This document shows, piece after piece, positions 1 to 7,028 of a DNA stretch of 15,847 nucleotides. The stretch's first letter is position 1; each line of letters begins with the position of its first letter. The notes under the pieces were generated by a model that was not told where the DNA came from, did not search any database, and saw only the letters and a list, made by a program, of their open reading frames with translations. The stretch comes from an uncultured Lachnospira sp. (GTDB taxonomy: Bacteria; Bacillota; Clostridia; Lachnospirales; Lachnospiraceae). Position numbers and translations under genes: made by a program. Where the stretch lies: assembly GCA_934358235.1 (NCBI GenBank), contig CAKRKK010000036.1:1-15847 (forward strand), in the 5' to 3' direction.

Positions 1-1
1 G

Positions 2-148
2 GGGACAATGTTTGAGCTTACATATGATGTCAGATTAAAGAATAATGATAAGGAAAAACAGTTTATAGATGAACTTCGTGTAAGAAATGGTAATCTTAAT
101 ATAATGATGTCATTAATACAGGATGGCGGAAGTGCAGTATTAAATTAA
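2..148 (+). CDS. C-terminal end of a probable DUF4956-type membrane protein (partial)
   Basis: An open frame enters from the left edge and ends at TAA 146-148, giving 48 residues. The visible part is a soluble, charged tail with strand-like stretches (FELTYDVRLK) followed by a DELRVRNGNLNI segment. This resembles the cytoplasmic tail of DUF4956 membrane proteins, which often end with an 'LR-RNGNL-I' strand. No membrane segment is visible because the N-terminus lies outside the window. A strong terminator follows about 50 bases later, so this gene ends its transcription unit. The reading frame is convincing; the family assignment is from memory of that tail motif and is moderate. Confidence 0.5.
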   Translation, partial: GTMFELTYDVRLKNNDKEKQFIDELRVRNGNLNIMMSLIQDGGSAVLN

Positions 149-201
149 ATAAAGAAATATCTAAATAAAATAAAGGAATATCTAGGCTATATATTGGATG
201 G

Positions 202-247
202 GTGACTCTTTTTGCCAGAAAGGCAATAAGAGTCACTTTTTCTTTTT
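202..247 (+). terminator. Rho-independent terminator after the first gene
   Basis: A perfect 9-bp outer stem (202-210 with 228-236), one T-T mismatch and a perfect 5-bp inner stem (212-216 with 222-226) surround a 5-base loop. A T-rich run follows from 237. This is a textbook intrinsic terminator for the gene ending at 148. Confidence 0.9.
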
Positions 248-317
248 GCAGATATTGATGCAGATTGTTATTTTATATAGGTTATTTTGCATATAGGGCT
301 GCTATTGTAATATAACC

Positions 318-343
318 TGGATAGTCAACTTGGATAGTCAACT
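318..343. repeat. Two tandem copies of a 13-bp unit
   Basis: TGGATAGTCAACT occurs at 318-330 and again immediately at 331-343 without a mismatch. It lies 13 bases upstream of the -35 box of the ireB promoter. It could be a paired binding site for an activator or repressor, or a chance slippage duplication. No known operator was recognised. Confidence 0.7.
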
Positions 344-356
344 TCAATATTATTAA

Positions 357-385
357 TTGACAGATTTCTTTTTACCTTATAGAAT
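357..385 (+). promoter_or_regulatory. Sigma-A type promoter for ireB-ruvX-DUF1292
   Basis: A perfect -35 box TTGACA (357-362), a 17-base spacer and a -10 box TAGAAT (380-385, 5 of 6 matches) predict a transcript start near 392. That leaves a leader of about 115 bases before the chosen ireB start. With the terminator at 202-247 and the tandem repeat, this accounts for the 149-507 stretch, where I see no other gene. Confidence 0.75.
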
Positions 386-507
386 AATAAGCAATAAAAA
401 TTTTAAATAAATCGACAATAAAAAACGTCAATAAAACTAATTCTACTCTTGTTTTATTTGTCGGGATGGTTTATTATAATAAGGTATACGAAAGGGACGT
501 GGTAGAT

Positions 508-765
508 ATGGTAAACAATAACACACAATTTTTTAAGACACAGCCGGAAAAAACAATATCAGTAGAAGGAATACTTGAACAGGTATATCTTGCACTTAAG
601 GAGAAAGGATATAATCCTGTGAATCAGATCGTAGGATATATTATGTCAGGAGATCCAACATATATTACAAGTCACAATAATGCAAGAAGCCTTATTATGA
701 AGGTTGAAAGAGATGAACTTGTAGAAGAGGTTATTAAGTATTTCATCGAAGGAAAAGGGTTATAA
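508..765 (+). CDS. ireB: IreB family regulatory phosphoprotein (UPF0297 / YrzL)
   Basis: An 85-residue protein carrying the family hallmark KGYNPVNQIVGY, then SGDPTYIT, NARSLI and ERDELVEE. In enterococci IreB is a small cytoplasmic protein phosphorylated on N-terminal threonines by the PASTA-domain Ser/Thr kinase IreK, and it affects cephalosporin resistance. Threonines 5 and 9 near this N-terminus are candidate sites by analogy only. The frame is open back to an ATG at 466, but I chose ATG 508 because it restores the usual family length and the MVNNNTQFFKT beginning. The upstream AAAGGG (491-496) is a weakish, somewhat distant ribosome site. ruvX follows 9 bases after the stop, as in many Firmicutes (yrzL-yrrK-yrzB). 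Confidence 0.9.
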   Translation: MVNNNTQFFKTQPEKTISVEGILEQVYLALKEKGYNPVNQIVGYIMSGDPTYITSHNNARSLIMKVERDELVEEVIKYFIEGKGL

Positions 766-774
766 TATAGACAT

Positions 775-1200
775 ATGAGAGTAATAGGTTTGGATTACGG
801 AACGAAGACGGTAGGAGTGGCATTAAGTGATGCACTTGGTATAACAGCACAGCCAGTAGAGACTATCACAAGAAAAGAAGAGAACAAGCTTAGAAAAACA
901 TATGCAAGAATTGAAGAAATTATAAGCCAGAACGATGTTAATAGAATAGTTGTAGGTCTGCCTAAGAATATGAATAATACAGTAGGTGAAAGAGCACAGG
1001 CCTGCATAGAATTTGCAGAGAATCTTGAAAGAAGAACTGGCTTAGAGGTTGTTATGTGGGATGAGCGCCTTACTACAGTCTCAGCAGAAAAGTCACTTAT
1101 AGAAAGTGGAGTCAGACGTGAGAACAGAAAGGCTGTTATTGACCAGATAGCAGCGGTATTTATATTGCAGGGATATCTGGACAGCCAGAGTAATAATTAA
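775..1200 (+). CDS. ruvX: RuvX/YqgF family Holliday junction resolvase-like nuclease
   Basis: A 141-residue RNase H-fold protein of normal family length. The N-terminal [18 protein letters not shown] carries the first catalytic aspartate (Asp7). [12 protein letters not shown] in the middle and [11 protein letters not shown] (Glu and Asp near residue 97) are the usual RuvX motifs, and a conserved [13 protein letters not shown] closes the C-terminus. Members process branched nucleic acid or help 16S rRNA 5'-end maturation (YqgF); which role holds here cannot be told. It lies 9 bases after ireB and 84 bases before the DUF1292 gene, under the promoter at 357-385. There is no close strong ribosome site, so translation may be coupled to ireB. 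Confidence 0.95.
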   Translation: MRVIGLDYGTKTVGVALSDALGITAQPVETITRKEENKLRKTYARIEEIISQNDVNRIVVGLPKNMNNTVGERAQACIEFAENLERRTGLEVVMWDERLTTVSAEKSLIESGVRRENRKAVIDQIAAVFILQGYLDSQSNN

Positions 1201-1284
1201 GAATCTATGCGATTAAAGAACTGCCTGAAATAATAAGCAGGGTATTAAAGAAGGAACATAAAGAAAGAATATAAGGGTGATTAT

Positions 1285-1551
1285 ATGGAAAAGCTTACAT
1301 TTGTTACAGACGATAATGATAATGTTGATTTGTATATAATCGAGGAAACAAGAGCTAACGGAGTTAATTATTTATTAGTATCAGATTCTGATGATGAGGA
1401 AGATGGCGATGCACAGTGCTATATATTAAAGGATACATCAGCAGCAGAGGATGAAGAGGCTGTGTATGAGTTCGTTGAGGATGATACAGAATTTGAAGCA
1501 ATAAGCAAGATATTTGCTGAACTTATGGATGATGGAGTTGAACTTGCATAA
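1285..1551 (+). CDS. DUF1292 family small acidic protein (YrzB-like)
   Basis: An 88-residue, strongly acidic cytoplasmic protein with no signal peptide or membrane segment. The opening MEKLTFVTDDNDNVDLYIIEETRANGVNYLLVSD, an acidic loop (SDDEEDGD) and YILKDTSA fit the DUF1292/YrzB family, whose function is unknown. An AAGGGTG ribosome site ends 6 bases before the ATG. The gene sits after ruvX exactly as yrzB follows yrrK in Bacillus, and a terminator follows 30 bases after the stop, so it is the last gene of the ireB unit. Confidence 0.88.
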   Translation: MEKLTFVTDDNDNVDLYIIEETRANGVNYLLVSDSDDEEDGDAQCYILKDTSAAEDEEAVYEFVEDDTEFEAISKIFAELMDDGVELA

Positions 1552-1583
1552 GTAGTATTATAAGTATTTAGCAGGGCGCTTAC

Positions 1584-1618
1584 AAGGAGTTTCAGTAATT
1601 AAAGGAAACTCTTTTTTT
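1584..1618 (+). terminator. Rho-independent terminator of the ireB operon
   Basis: A 10-bp stem with one G-U pair (1584-1593 with 1605-1614) closes an 11-base loop and runs directly into seven T residues (1612-1618). It ends the ireB-ruvX-DUF1292 unit before rnj. Confidence 0.85.
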
Positions 1619-1635
1619 ATGCATGCCTGCAGTTT

Positions 1636-1661
1636 ATTAAGCTTTATTACTAAAGCTTAAT
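1636..1661. repeat. Perfect 11-bp inverted repeat upstream of rnj
   Basis: ATTAAGCTTTA (1636-1646) and TAAAGCTTAAT (1651-1661) are exact reverse complements separated by TTAC. There is no T-run on the plus-strand side, so it is not an obvious terminator. It may be an operator or a leader hairpin for the rnj operon. About 100 bases separate it from the rnj start. Confidence 0.7.
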
Positions 1662-1665
1662 TATT

Positions 1666-1698
1666 TAAGAATATTGTAAGAGTATTTTAAGAGTATTA
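1666..1698. repeat. Three direct 11-bp repeats upstream of rnj
   Basis: TAAGAATATTG, TAAGAGTATTT and TAAGAGTATTA follow each other at 1666, 1677 and 1688 with a period of exactly 11 bases, about one helical turn. The first differs from the others at one core position. They lie 60-90 bases before the rnj start. I could not identify a convincing promoter here; weak -10-like sequences (around 1694-1702) overlap the third copy. Confidence 0.6.
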
Positions 1699-1757
1699 TA
1701 TGAGTTTTATTACTTAAATATATTTAATTTATTTAATTTAGAAGGACGAGGTGCTTA

Positions 1758-3428
1758 ATGAAAAAGGAAAATGTAGGCTCTGTCAAGGTTATACCTCTTG
1801 GAGGTCTTGAACAGATTGGAATGAATATTACTGCCATTCAGTATGAAGATAGTATAGTAGTTGTGGATTGCGGACTAAGCTTCCCAGAAGAAGAAATGTT
1901 AGGAATTGATCTTATTATTCCGGATGTAACATATCTTAAGGAGAATATAGATAAGGTTAAGGCATTTGTTATAACACATGGACACGAGGATCATATAGGT
2001 GCTATTCCTTATGTGCTTAAGGAAGTGAATGTGCCAATATATGCGACAAGGCTTACAATGGGGCTTATAGAGTCGAAGTTAAAAGAACACAATATGATGC
2101 GTGAGGTTAAAAGAAAGGTAGTTAAATATGGACAATCTGTAACTCTTGGAGATTTCAGAGTAGAGTTTATAAGAACTAACCACAGTATAGCTGATGCAGC
2201 AGCACTTGCTATATTCTCACCAGCAGGTATTCTTGTCCATACAGGAGACTTTAAGGTTGATTATACACCTGTTAACGGAAGCCCTATTGATCTTCAAAGA
2301 TTCGCAGAGCTTGGAAAGAAGGGCGTGCTTGCACTTATGTGTGATAGTACTAATGCCTTAAGACCAGGATTTACTATGTCTGAAAAAACAGTAGGCAGTA
2401 CATTTGATAAGATATTCAACGATAATAAGAGCAGCAGGATAATAATTGCTACATTTGCATCTAATGTAGATAGAGTGCAGCAGATTATTAATGCAGCAGT
2501 TGCCTATGGAAGAAAGGTATGCGTTGAAGGACGAAGCATGGTCAATATTATAGATGTTGCAGAAGATCTTGGATACCTTCATATTCCTGATGGAACACTT
2601 ATTGAAACAGAGTCTATGAAGAATTATACACCTGAACAGATTGTGCTTATTACAACAGGAAGTCAGGGCGAATCGATGGCGGCCTTATCAAGAATGGCGG
2701 CTAATCTTCATAGAAAGGTGTCTATACAGCCTGGCGACTGCGTAGTATTTTCATCAACTCCTATACCAGGTAATGAAAAGTCAGTTGCAAGGGTTATTAA
2801 TGAGCTTGGAATGAAGGGCGCTAAGGTTATATTCCAGGATACACACGTATCAGGACATGCCTGTCAGGAAGAAATAAAGCTTGTATATTCACTTCTTAAG
2901 CCAAAGTATGCTATTCCGGTGCATGGTGAATACAGACATCTTATTGCTCAGAAGGAAGTTGTTATGTCGCTTGGCTATACTAAGGATGATGTTATAATAG
3001 CAAAGTCCGGGGATGTTATTGAGCTTAGTGATGAGAAGGCTGATATAGTAGGCAAGGTTCACACAGGAGCTATACTTGTAGATGGTCTTGGTGTAGGTGA
3101 TGTAGGTAATATCGTATTAAGGGATAGACAGAATCTTGCAGAGAATGGTATTATTATAGTTGTACTTACATTAGAAAAGTATAGCGGACAGTTGATAGCC
3201 GGACCTGATATTGTAACAAGAGGTTTTGTATATGTAAGAGAGGCTGAGGAGCTTCTTGATGAGGCAAGGGCAATCGTTACTGATTCAGTTCTTAGATGTC
3301 TGGATAAGAATATTACAGACTGGAGTAAGATTAAGAATATTATTAAGGATGACCTTAGTGAATATTTATGGAAGAAGATGAAGAGAAATCCAGTTATTCT
3401 TCCTATAATTATGGAAGCACAGTTATAA
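1758..3428 (+). CDS. rnj: Ribonuclease J (metallo-beta-lactamase / beta-CASP family)
   Basis: A 556-residue, full-length RNase J, an mRNA- and rRNA-processing enzyme with 5'-3' exonuclease and endonuclease activity, cytoplasmic and usually part of the RNA degradation machinery. Metal-binding motifs appear in order: HGHEDH at 74-79, NHS at 141-143 and HTGDFK at 161-166. The beta-CASP part has CDSTNA (195-200) and GSQGE (301-305), then HVSGHA (363-368) and PVHGEYRHL near 388-396. The C-terminal segment ends EYLWKKMKRNPVILPIIMEAQL. An AGGACGAGGTG ribosome site precedes the ATG. It begins a new unit after a terminator and two sets of repeats and is followed 66 bases later by the YlbF-like gene. 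Bacillus has two paralogues (J1 and J2); I cannot say which this corresponds to. Confidence 0.96.
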   Translation: MKKENVGSVKVIPLGGLEQIGMNITAIQYEDSIVVVDCGLSFPEEEMLGIDLIIPDVTYLKENIDKVKAFVITHGHEDHIGAIPYVLKEVNVPIYATRLTMGLIESKLKEHNMMREVKRKVVKYGQSVTLGDFRVEFIRTNHSIADAAALAIFSPAGILVHTGDFKVDYTPVNGSPIDLQRFAELGKKGVLALMCDSTNALRPGFTMSEKTVGSTFDKIFNDNKSSRIIIATFASNVDRVQQIINAAVAYGRKVCVEGRSMVNIIDVAEDLGYLHIPDGTLIETESMKNYTPEQIVLITTGSQGESMAALSRMAANLHRKVSIQPGDCVVFSSTPIPGNEKSVARVINELGMKGAKVIFQDTHVSGHACQEEIKLVYSLLKPKYAIPVHGEYRHLIAQKEVVMSLGYTKDDVIIAKSGDVIELSDEKADIVGKVHTGAILVDGLGVGDVGNIVLRDRQNLAENGIIIVVLTLEKYSGQLIAGPDIVTRGFVYVREAEELLDEARAIVTDSVLRCLDKNITDWSKIKNIIKDDLSEYLWKKMKRNPVILPIIMEAQL

Positions 3429-3494
3429 TATTACTGTTCATAACAGAATATGAACAGCAGCATTATGATTGAGAGTGACGTAAGGGAGTATTTC

Positions 3495-3836
3495 ATGCAA
3501 AGAATAGATCAGTTAAAAGCACAAATAGCTGATACAATTAAGGAAAGCGCAGAATATAAGGAATATAAAAGACTTGAAGAAATAGTCAGCAAGGATCCTA
3601 ACCTAAAAAGAAGTATTGATGAATTCAGAAGAAGAAACTATGAAATACAGAATAGTGGACAGGTCGAGGATATATTTGCAGCGCAGGAGGAACTTAACAG
3701 GCAGTATGTTGATATGAGAAACCAGTATATGGTTAACAGATATCTGCTCGCTGAGGTCTGCTTATGCAGGATGGTTCAGGATATATGCAGGACAGTAGTT
3801 GATGCTATTGACTTTGACCTTGACTTTTTGAAGTAA
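3495..3836 (+). CDS. YlbF/YmcA family protein
   Basis: A 113-residue, mostly helical, charged cytoplasmic protein. It has the YlbF/YmcA (formerly DUF964) pattern: IKESAEYKEYKRLEEIVSKDPNL, then a coiled stretch (IDEFRRRNYEIQNSG) and EELNRQYVDMRNQYMVNRYLLAEVCL. In Bacillus, YlbF and YmcA with YaaT form the Y-complex, which works with RNase Y in mRNA maturation and influences competence, biofilm and sporulation. Lying directly after an RNase gene fits an RNA-processing role, by inference. The frame is open back to ATG 3450, but AAGGGAG at 3482-3488 sits 6 bases before ATG 3495 while 3450 has no ribosome site, so 3495 is preferred. Confidence 0.8.
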   Translation: MQRIDQLKAQIADTIKESAEYKEYKRLEEIVSKDPNLKRSIDEFRRRNYEIQNSGQVEDIFAAQEELNRQYVDMRNQYMVNRYLLAEVCLCRMVQDICRTVVDAIDFDLDFLK

Positions 3837-3886
3837 TATTTTGGCGGTGCTTGGTTAACCGGTTATGATTGGATGGAAGATGAATT

Positions 3887-4276
3887 ATGAACAATAAATC
3901 AATTAGAATGGTTGTTTCTATATCATTGAATGCTTTATTTATAGCAATAGCTGTTATACTTGTTGTTGCGGCAGGAACTAAAGCATATACATTTGGCAAT
4001 AAAATATTCAATGAAACAGCTATTGATTCAGTAGATAATGCTAAGATAGTAGATGTTACCATAAACAGCGGAGTGTCGGCTAAGAAGCTTGCTGAGCAGT
4101 TATATGATAAAGGACTTATAGATGATAAGACAGTATTTTATTTTCAGGTAAAGCTGTCAGATTATAAGGATAAGTTTAAGGATGGAACATATAGCCTGAA
4201 TACAAGCATGAAACCAACTGATATAATGAAGACATTAGCAGGGGTTAGTGACAGTAGTAGTCAGGAGGATGAATAA
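3887..4276 (+). CDS. Short MltG-like membrane protein lacking the transglycosylase domain
   Basis: 129 residues. Residues 8-30 form one membrane helix. Residues 57-119 match the LysM-like first domain of MltG/YceG endolytic transglycosylases: VTINSGVSAKKLAEQLYDKGLI, VFYFQVKL, FKDGTYSLNTSMKPTDIMKTL. MltG is usually about 330-380 residues and cuts nascent peptidoglycan glycan strands. Here the catalytic domain with its ELTAS-like motif is absent and the protein ends in an acidic SSSQEDE tail. Only 20 noncoding bases precede the next gene region and no remnant of the missing domain is visible, so this looks like an established short form, not a fresh frameshift. It keeps the position of yrrL in the Bacillus yrrK-yrzB-yrrL-yrrM order. 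It may bind glycan or recruit division proteins, but should not be assumed to be an enzyme. Confidence 0.75.
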   Translation: MNNKSIRMVVSISLNALFIAIAVILVVAAGTKAYTFGNKIFNETAIDSVDNAKIVDVTINSGVSAKKLAEQLYDKGLIDDKTVFYFQVKLSDYKDKFKDGTYSLNTSMKPTDIMKTLAGVSDSSSQEDE

Positions 4277-4314
4277 GACATATTAAGAAGTACTCGTTGA
4301 TGGAGGATATAATA

Positions 4315-4956
4315 GTGATTGTTAATGAAAGAGTGGTATCTTATATTAATTCACTAGATCGTGGTAATTCTGATATATGTAATACAATCGAAAAGGAAGC
4401 AATTGAGGACCAGGTCCCAATCATCAGAAAAGAGATGGGCAATCTGCTAAAGGTGCTGCTTAGGTTAAAGCAGCCAAAGTCGATTCTTGAAGTGGGAACG
4501 GCGGTAGGTTACTCATCTATTCTTATGAGTGAGAATATGCCAGAGGATTGTAAAATAGTCACGATAGAGAATTATGACAAGAGGATACCGATAGCACGTA
4601 ATAATATAAAAAGAGCTGGTAAGGAAGATTGTATACAGCTTATAGAGGGAGATGCAATTAAGGTTTTAGGACAGCTTGATGGAACCTTTGATTTCATATT
4701 TATGGATGCTGCCAAAGGACAATATATCAATTATCTTCCAGACATATTAAGGCTTATGCCACAAGGAGGATTACTTATATCAGATAATATCCTTCAGGAA
4801 GGGGAGCTTGTTGAATCAAGATATGTTGTTACAAGACGCGACAGGACTATACATACAAGAATCAGGGAATATGTATATGAGCTTACGCATAATGATATGC
4901 TTGTAACATCAATAGTTCCAATAGGAGATGGCATAACGCTCAGTGTAAAAAAGTAA
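4315..4956 (+). CDS. trmR: O-methyltransferase, probable tRNA 5-hydroxyuridine methyltransferase TrmR (YrrM)
   Basis: A 213-residue class I SAM-dependent methyltransferase (methyltransferase family 3). Seen: the SAM-binding ILEVGTAVGYSS (57-68), the acidic IEN end of strand 2 (84-86), FMDAAKGQY (129-137) with metal and catalytic residues, SDN (156-158), and the closing PIGDGITLSVKK. Bacillus YrrM/TrmR methylates 5-hydroxyuridine to 5-methoxyuridine at tRNA position 34; the resemblance and the U32 neighbour support the same role. The frame also opens at TTG 4297 and ATG 4300. I prefer GTG 4315 because GGAGG (4302-4306) ends 8 bases before it, whereas the upstream starts have only a weak AAGAAG. 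The stop lies 52 bases before the chosen trhP start. Confidence 0.88.
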   Translation: MIVNERVVSYINSLDRGNSDICNTIEKEAIEDQVPIIRKEMGNLLKVLLRLKQPKSILEVGTAVGYSSILMSENMPEDCKIVTIENYDKRIPIARNNIKRAGKEDCIQLIEGDAIKVLGQLDGTFDFIFMDAAKGQYINYLPDILRLMPQGGLLISDNILQEGELVESRYVVTRRDRTIHTRIREYVYELTHNDMLVTSIVPIGDGITLSVKK

Positions 4957-5008
4957 AAAGCAATAGAATAGGGTGTGTGCTACAAAGTGCACAGAAATGA
5001 GGATTAAA

Positions 5009-6256
5009 ATGGCAGGACATTATTATAATGGCAGAGAATTAGAGCTTTTGATACCAGCAAGCTGTCTTGAAGTGTTAAAGACAGCGGTTATATTTGGTGC
5101 AGATGCAGTATATATTGGAGGAGAAGCTTTTGGATTAAGGGCAAAGGCTAAGAATTTCTCTAAGCAGGATATGATAGATGGAATTGCGTTTGCACACGAG
5201 AGAAATGTCAAGGTGTATGTTACAGCTAATATACTTGCACATAATTATGACCTTGAGGGTGCAAGGGAATATTTTAAAGAGCTTGATGTAATAAAGCCTG
5301 ATGCGGTTATTATATCGGACCCAGGAATGTTTACAATAGCGAAGGAAGAGCTTCATGATATAGACATCCATATTAGTACACAGGCTAATAATACTAACTA
5401 TATGACATATAAGTTCTGGTGGGAGCAGGGTGCAAAGAGAGTTGTTTCAGCAAGAGAATTATCACTTAATGAGATTAAAGGCATAAGAAAGAATATTCCA
5501 GACGAGATGGAAATCGAAACCTTTATACATGGAGCTATGTGTATATCATATTCAGGAAGGTGCCTGCTTAGCAACTTTATGGCAGGAAGAGATGCAAACA
5601 AGGGTGCATGTACTCACCCTTGCAGATGGAAGTATGCTGTGGTTGAAGAAAACAGACCAGGTGAGTATATGCCTGTATATGAGAATGAAAGAGGAACTTA
5701 TATATTTAATTCAAAGGATCTGTGTATGATAGAGCATATTCCAGAGCTTATTGAAGCGGGAATTGACAGCTTTAAGATAGAAGGACGAATGAAGACAGCG
5801 TTATATGTAGCTACGGTTGCAAGAACCTACCGTCTTGCTATTGATGACTTCCTTAAGGATCCAGAATTATACAGGTCAAGAATACCTTTTTATAAGTCAG
5901 AAATAAGTAAATGTACTTACAGGCAGTATACAACAGGGTTTTTCTTTGGAAAGCCAGATGAGAATACCCAGATATATGAAAGCAATACATATATTAAGGA
6001 ATACACATATCTTGGTATAGTAGGAGATATGAATGAAGATGGCTTATATAATATTGAACAGAGAAATAAGTTCTCGGTAGGTGAACAGATAGAGGTTATG
6101 AAGCCAAATGGCGAGAATCTGCAGGTTACTGTTAAAAGAATAACAGATGATAAGGGAAGGGATATGGAGAGTTGTCCTCATCCTAAGCAGCAGTTGTACA
6201 TAGATCTTGGTGTTAAGCTTGACAGATATGATATACTACGCCGTAAGGAAGATTAA
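5009..6256 (+). CDS. trhP: Peptidase U32 family protein, probable tRNA uridine-34 hydroxylase TrhP
   Basis: A 415-residue protein. It opens with LLIPASCLEVLKTAVIFGADAVYIGG and has the U32 signature ETFIHGAMCISYSGRCLLS at 170-188. Cys178, Cys185, Cys201 and Cys239 have nearly the spacing of the Fe-S cysteines of the related UbiU proteins, suggesting an iron-sulfur cluster; Cys205 is an extra. U32 proteins of the YegQ/TrhP and YrrN/YrrO type are needed for prephenate-dependent hydroxylation of U34 in tRNA, making ho5U that TrmR then methylates. Many databases still call them collagenase-like peptidases. A C-terminal beta domain with a PNGE motif follows. Bacillus uses two genes (yrrN, yrrO); only one is here. 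Possible starts run from GTG 4973; ATG 5009 is chosen for its GAGGA site and family-like N-terminus. Confidence 0.88.
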   Translation: MAGHYYNGRELELLIPASCLEVLKTAVIFGADAVYIGGEAFGLRAKAKNFSKQDMIDGIAFAHERNVKVYVTANILAHNYDLEGAREYFKELDVIKPDAVIISDPGMFTIAKEELHDIDIHISTQANNTNYMTYKFWWEQGAKRVVSARELSLNEIKGIRKNIPDEMEIETFIHGAMCISYSGRCLLSNFMAGRDANKGACTHPCRWKYAVVEENRPGEYMPVYENERGTYIFNSKDLCMIEHIPELIEAGIDSFKIEGRMKTALYVATVARTYRLAIDDFLKDPELYRSRIPFYKSEISKCTYRQYTTGFFFGKPDENTQIYESNTYIKEYTYLGIVGDMNEDGLYNIEQRNKFSVGEQIEVMKPNGENLQVTVKRITDDKGRDMESCPHPKQQLYIDLGVKLDRYDILRRKED

Positions 6257-6297
6257 TGCAGCAAGGATAATAATATTTTACAATAGGATATGCAATA

Positions 6298-6347
6298 AAA
6301 GGCACTTATACACATAGAATAATAAAAATATGTGTAGAGGTGCCTTT
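6298..6347 (+). promoter_or_regulatory. Hairpin burying the sigK ribosome binding site; possible trhP terminator
   Basis: Eight perfect pairs (6298-6305 with 6340-6347), one G-U pair, one A-T pair and one mismatch continue into eight more perfect pairs (6309-6316 with 6329-6336) around a 12-base loop. The only Shine-Dalgarno candidate for sigK, AGAGGTG at 6336-6342, is wholly inside the 3' arm. The arm ends in CCTTTCTTT, so the structure could also terminate transcription from trhP. CATAGAATA at 6313-6321 resembles a SigK -10 element (CATANNNTA), but no clear -35 was found. Confidence 0.65.
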
Positions 6348-6349
6348 CT

Positions 6350-6988
6350 TTGAAAGCATTTGAACAGCCATTATCAGAGCAGGAAGAAAAGGAAATGCTA
6401 AGAAGAAGCCAGCAGGGAGATATAAATGCACGTAATATACTTGTAGAAAAGAATATGCGCCTTGTTGCGCATATGATCAAGAAATATACATCGACGGGCA
6501 GGGATACGGAGGATCTTATTTCAGTTGGTACAATAGGTCTTATAAAGGCAGTTAATACCTTTGATCCCCAAAAAAAGATACGTCTTGCAACTTATGCAGC
6601 CAAATGTATTGATAATGAGCTTCTTATGATGCTTAGAAATGATAAAAAAAAGCTTATGGAATTATCCTTGTCAGAGCCGATAGGTACTGATAAAGAGGGT
6701 AATGATATAACATTTATGGATATAGTAGGGGATGAGGAGCCAGACCTTGCCACAGATATGCTGCTTATGCAGCAGGTTGATTGCATAAGAAAGCATATGC
6801 AGGAGGTGCTTGATGAAAGGGAAAGATTTATAATATGTGGCAGATACGGGTTAGCTGGAAAATGTGAGAAAACACAGAATGAGCTTGGCAGGGAGCTTGG
6901 AATAAGCCGGAGTTATGTAAGCAGGATTGAAAGAAAAGCACTTGATAAGCTGTACGGTCTGCTTGTTAGCTGCGGATTGATTGAATAA
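6350..6988 (+). CDS. sigK: RNA polymerase sigma factor, SigK family (late mother-cell sporulation sigma)
   Basis: A 212-residue sigma-70 family protein. Region 2 is at about 28-92 (NILVEKNMRLVAHMIKKY, EDLISVGTIGLIKAV, LATYAAKCIDNELLM). A region-3-like linker contains SLSEPIGTDKEGNDI (106-120), and the region 4 helix-turn-helix is TQNELGRELGISRSYVSRIERKAL (175-198). These motifs match SigK better than SigE or SigG. Bacillus SigK is made as a pro-protein with about 20 extra N-terminal residues; here the mature-type FEQPLS begins at residue 4, so there is no pro-sequence, as in some clostridia. No skin-like insertion interrupts it. The start is TTG: an in-frame TAG lies at 6335-6337 and the next ATG (6395) would cut conserved residues. 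It stands alone between two hairpins, and its ribosome site is inside the upstream one. Confidence 0.88.
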   Translation: MKAFEQPLSEQEEKEMLRRSQQGDINARNILVEKNMRLVAHMIKKYTSTGRDTEDLISVGTIGLIKAVNTFDPQKKIRLATYAAKCIDNELLMMLRNDKKKLMELSLSEPIGTDKEGNDITFMDIVGDEEPDLATDMLLMQQVDCIRKHMQEVLDERERFIICGRYGLAGKCEKTQNELGRELGISRSYVSRIERKALDKLYGLLVSCGLIE

Positions 6989-7028
6989 TATTGTAAATGG
7001 AGAGGCTTCGTGTTATCATAGACAGGAA

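Noticed and set aside
1687..1705. A -10-like TATTAT or TATATG as a promoter for rnj.
   Set aside because: No -35 box at acceptable spacing was found, and such matches are expected by chance in sequence this AT-rich.
3845..3870. GGTTAACC palindrome followed by a partial copy between the YlbF-like and MltG-like genes.
   Set aside because: It is too short for a convincing operator or terminator, lies inside an operon, and is compatible with chance.
6350..6988. Possible skin-element interruption or pro-sequence of sigK.
   Set aside because: The coding sequence is continuous from region 2 to region 4, and an in-frame stop at 6335 rules out a longer N-terminus.
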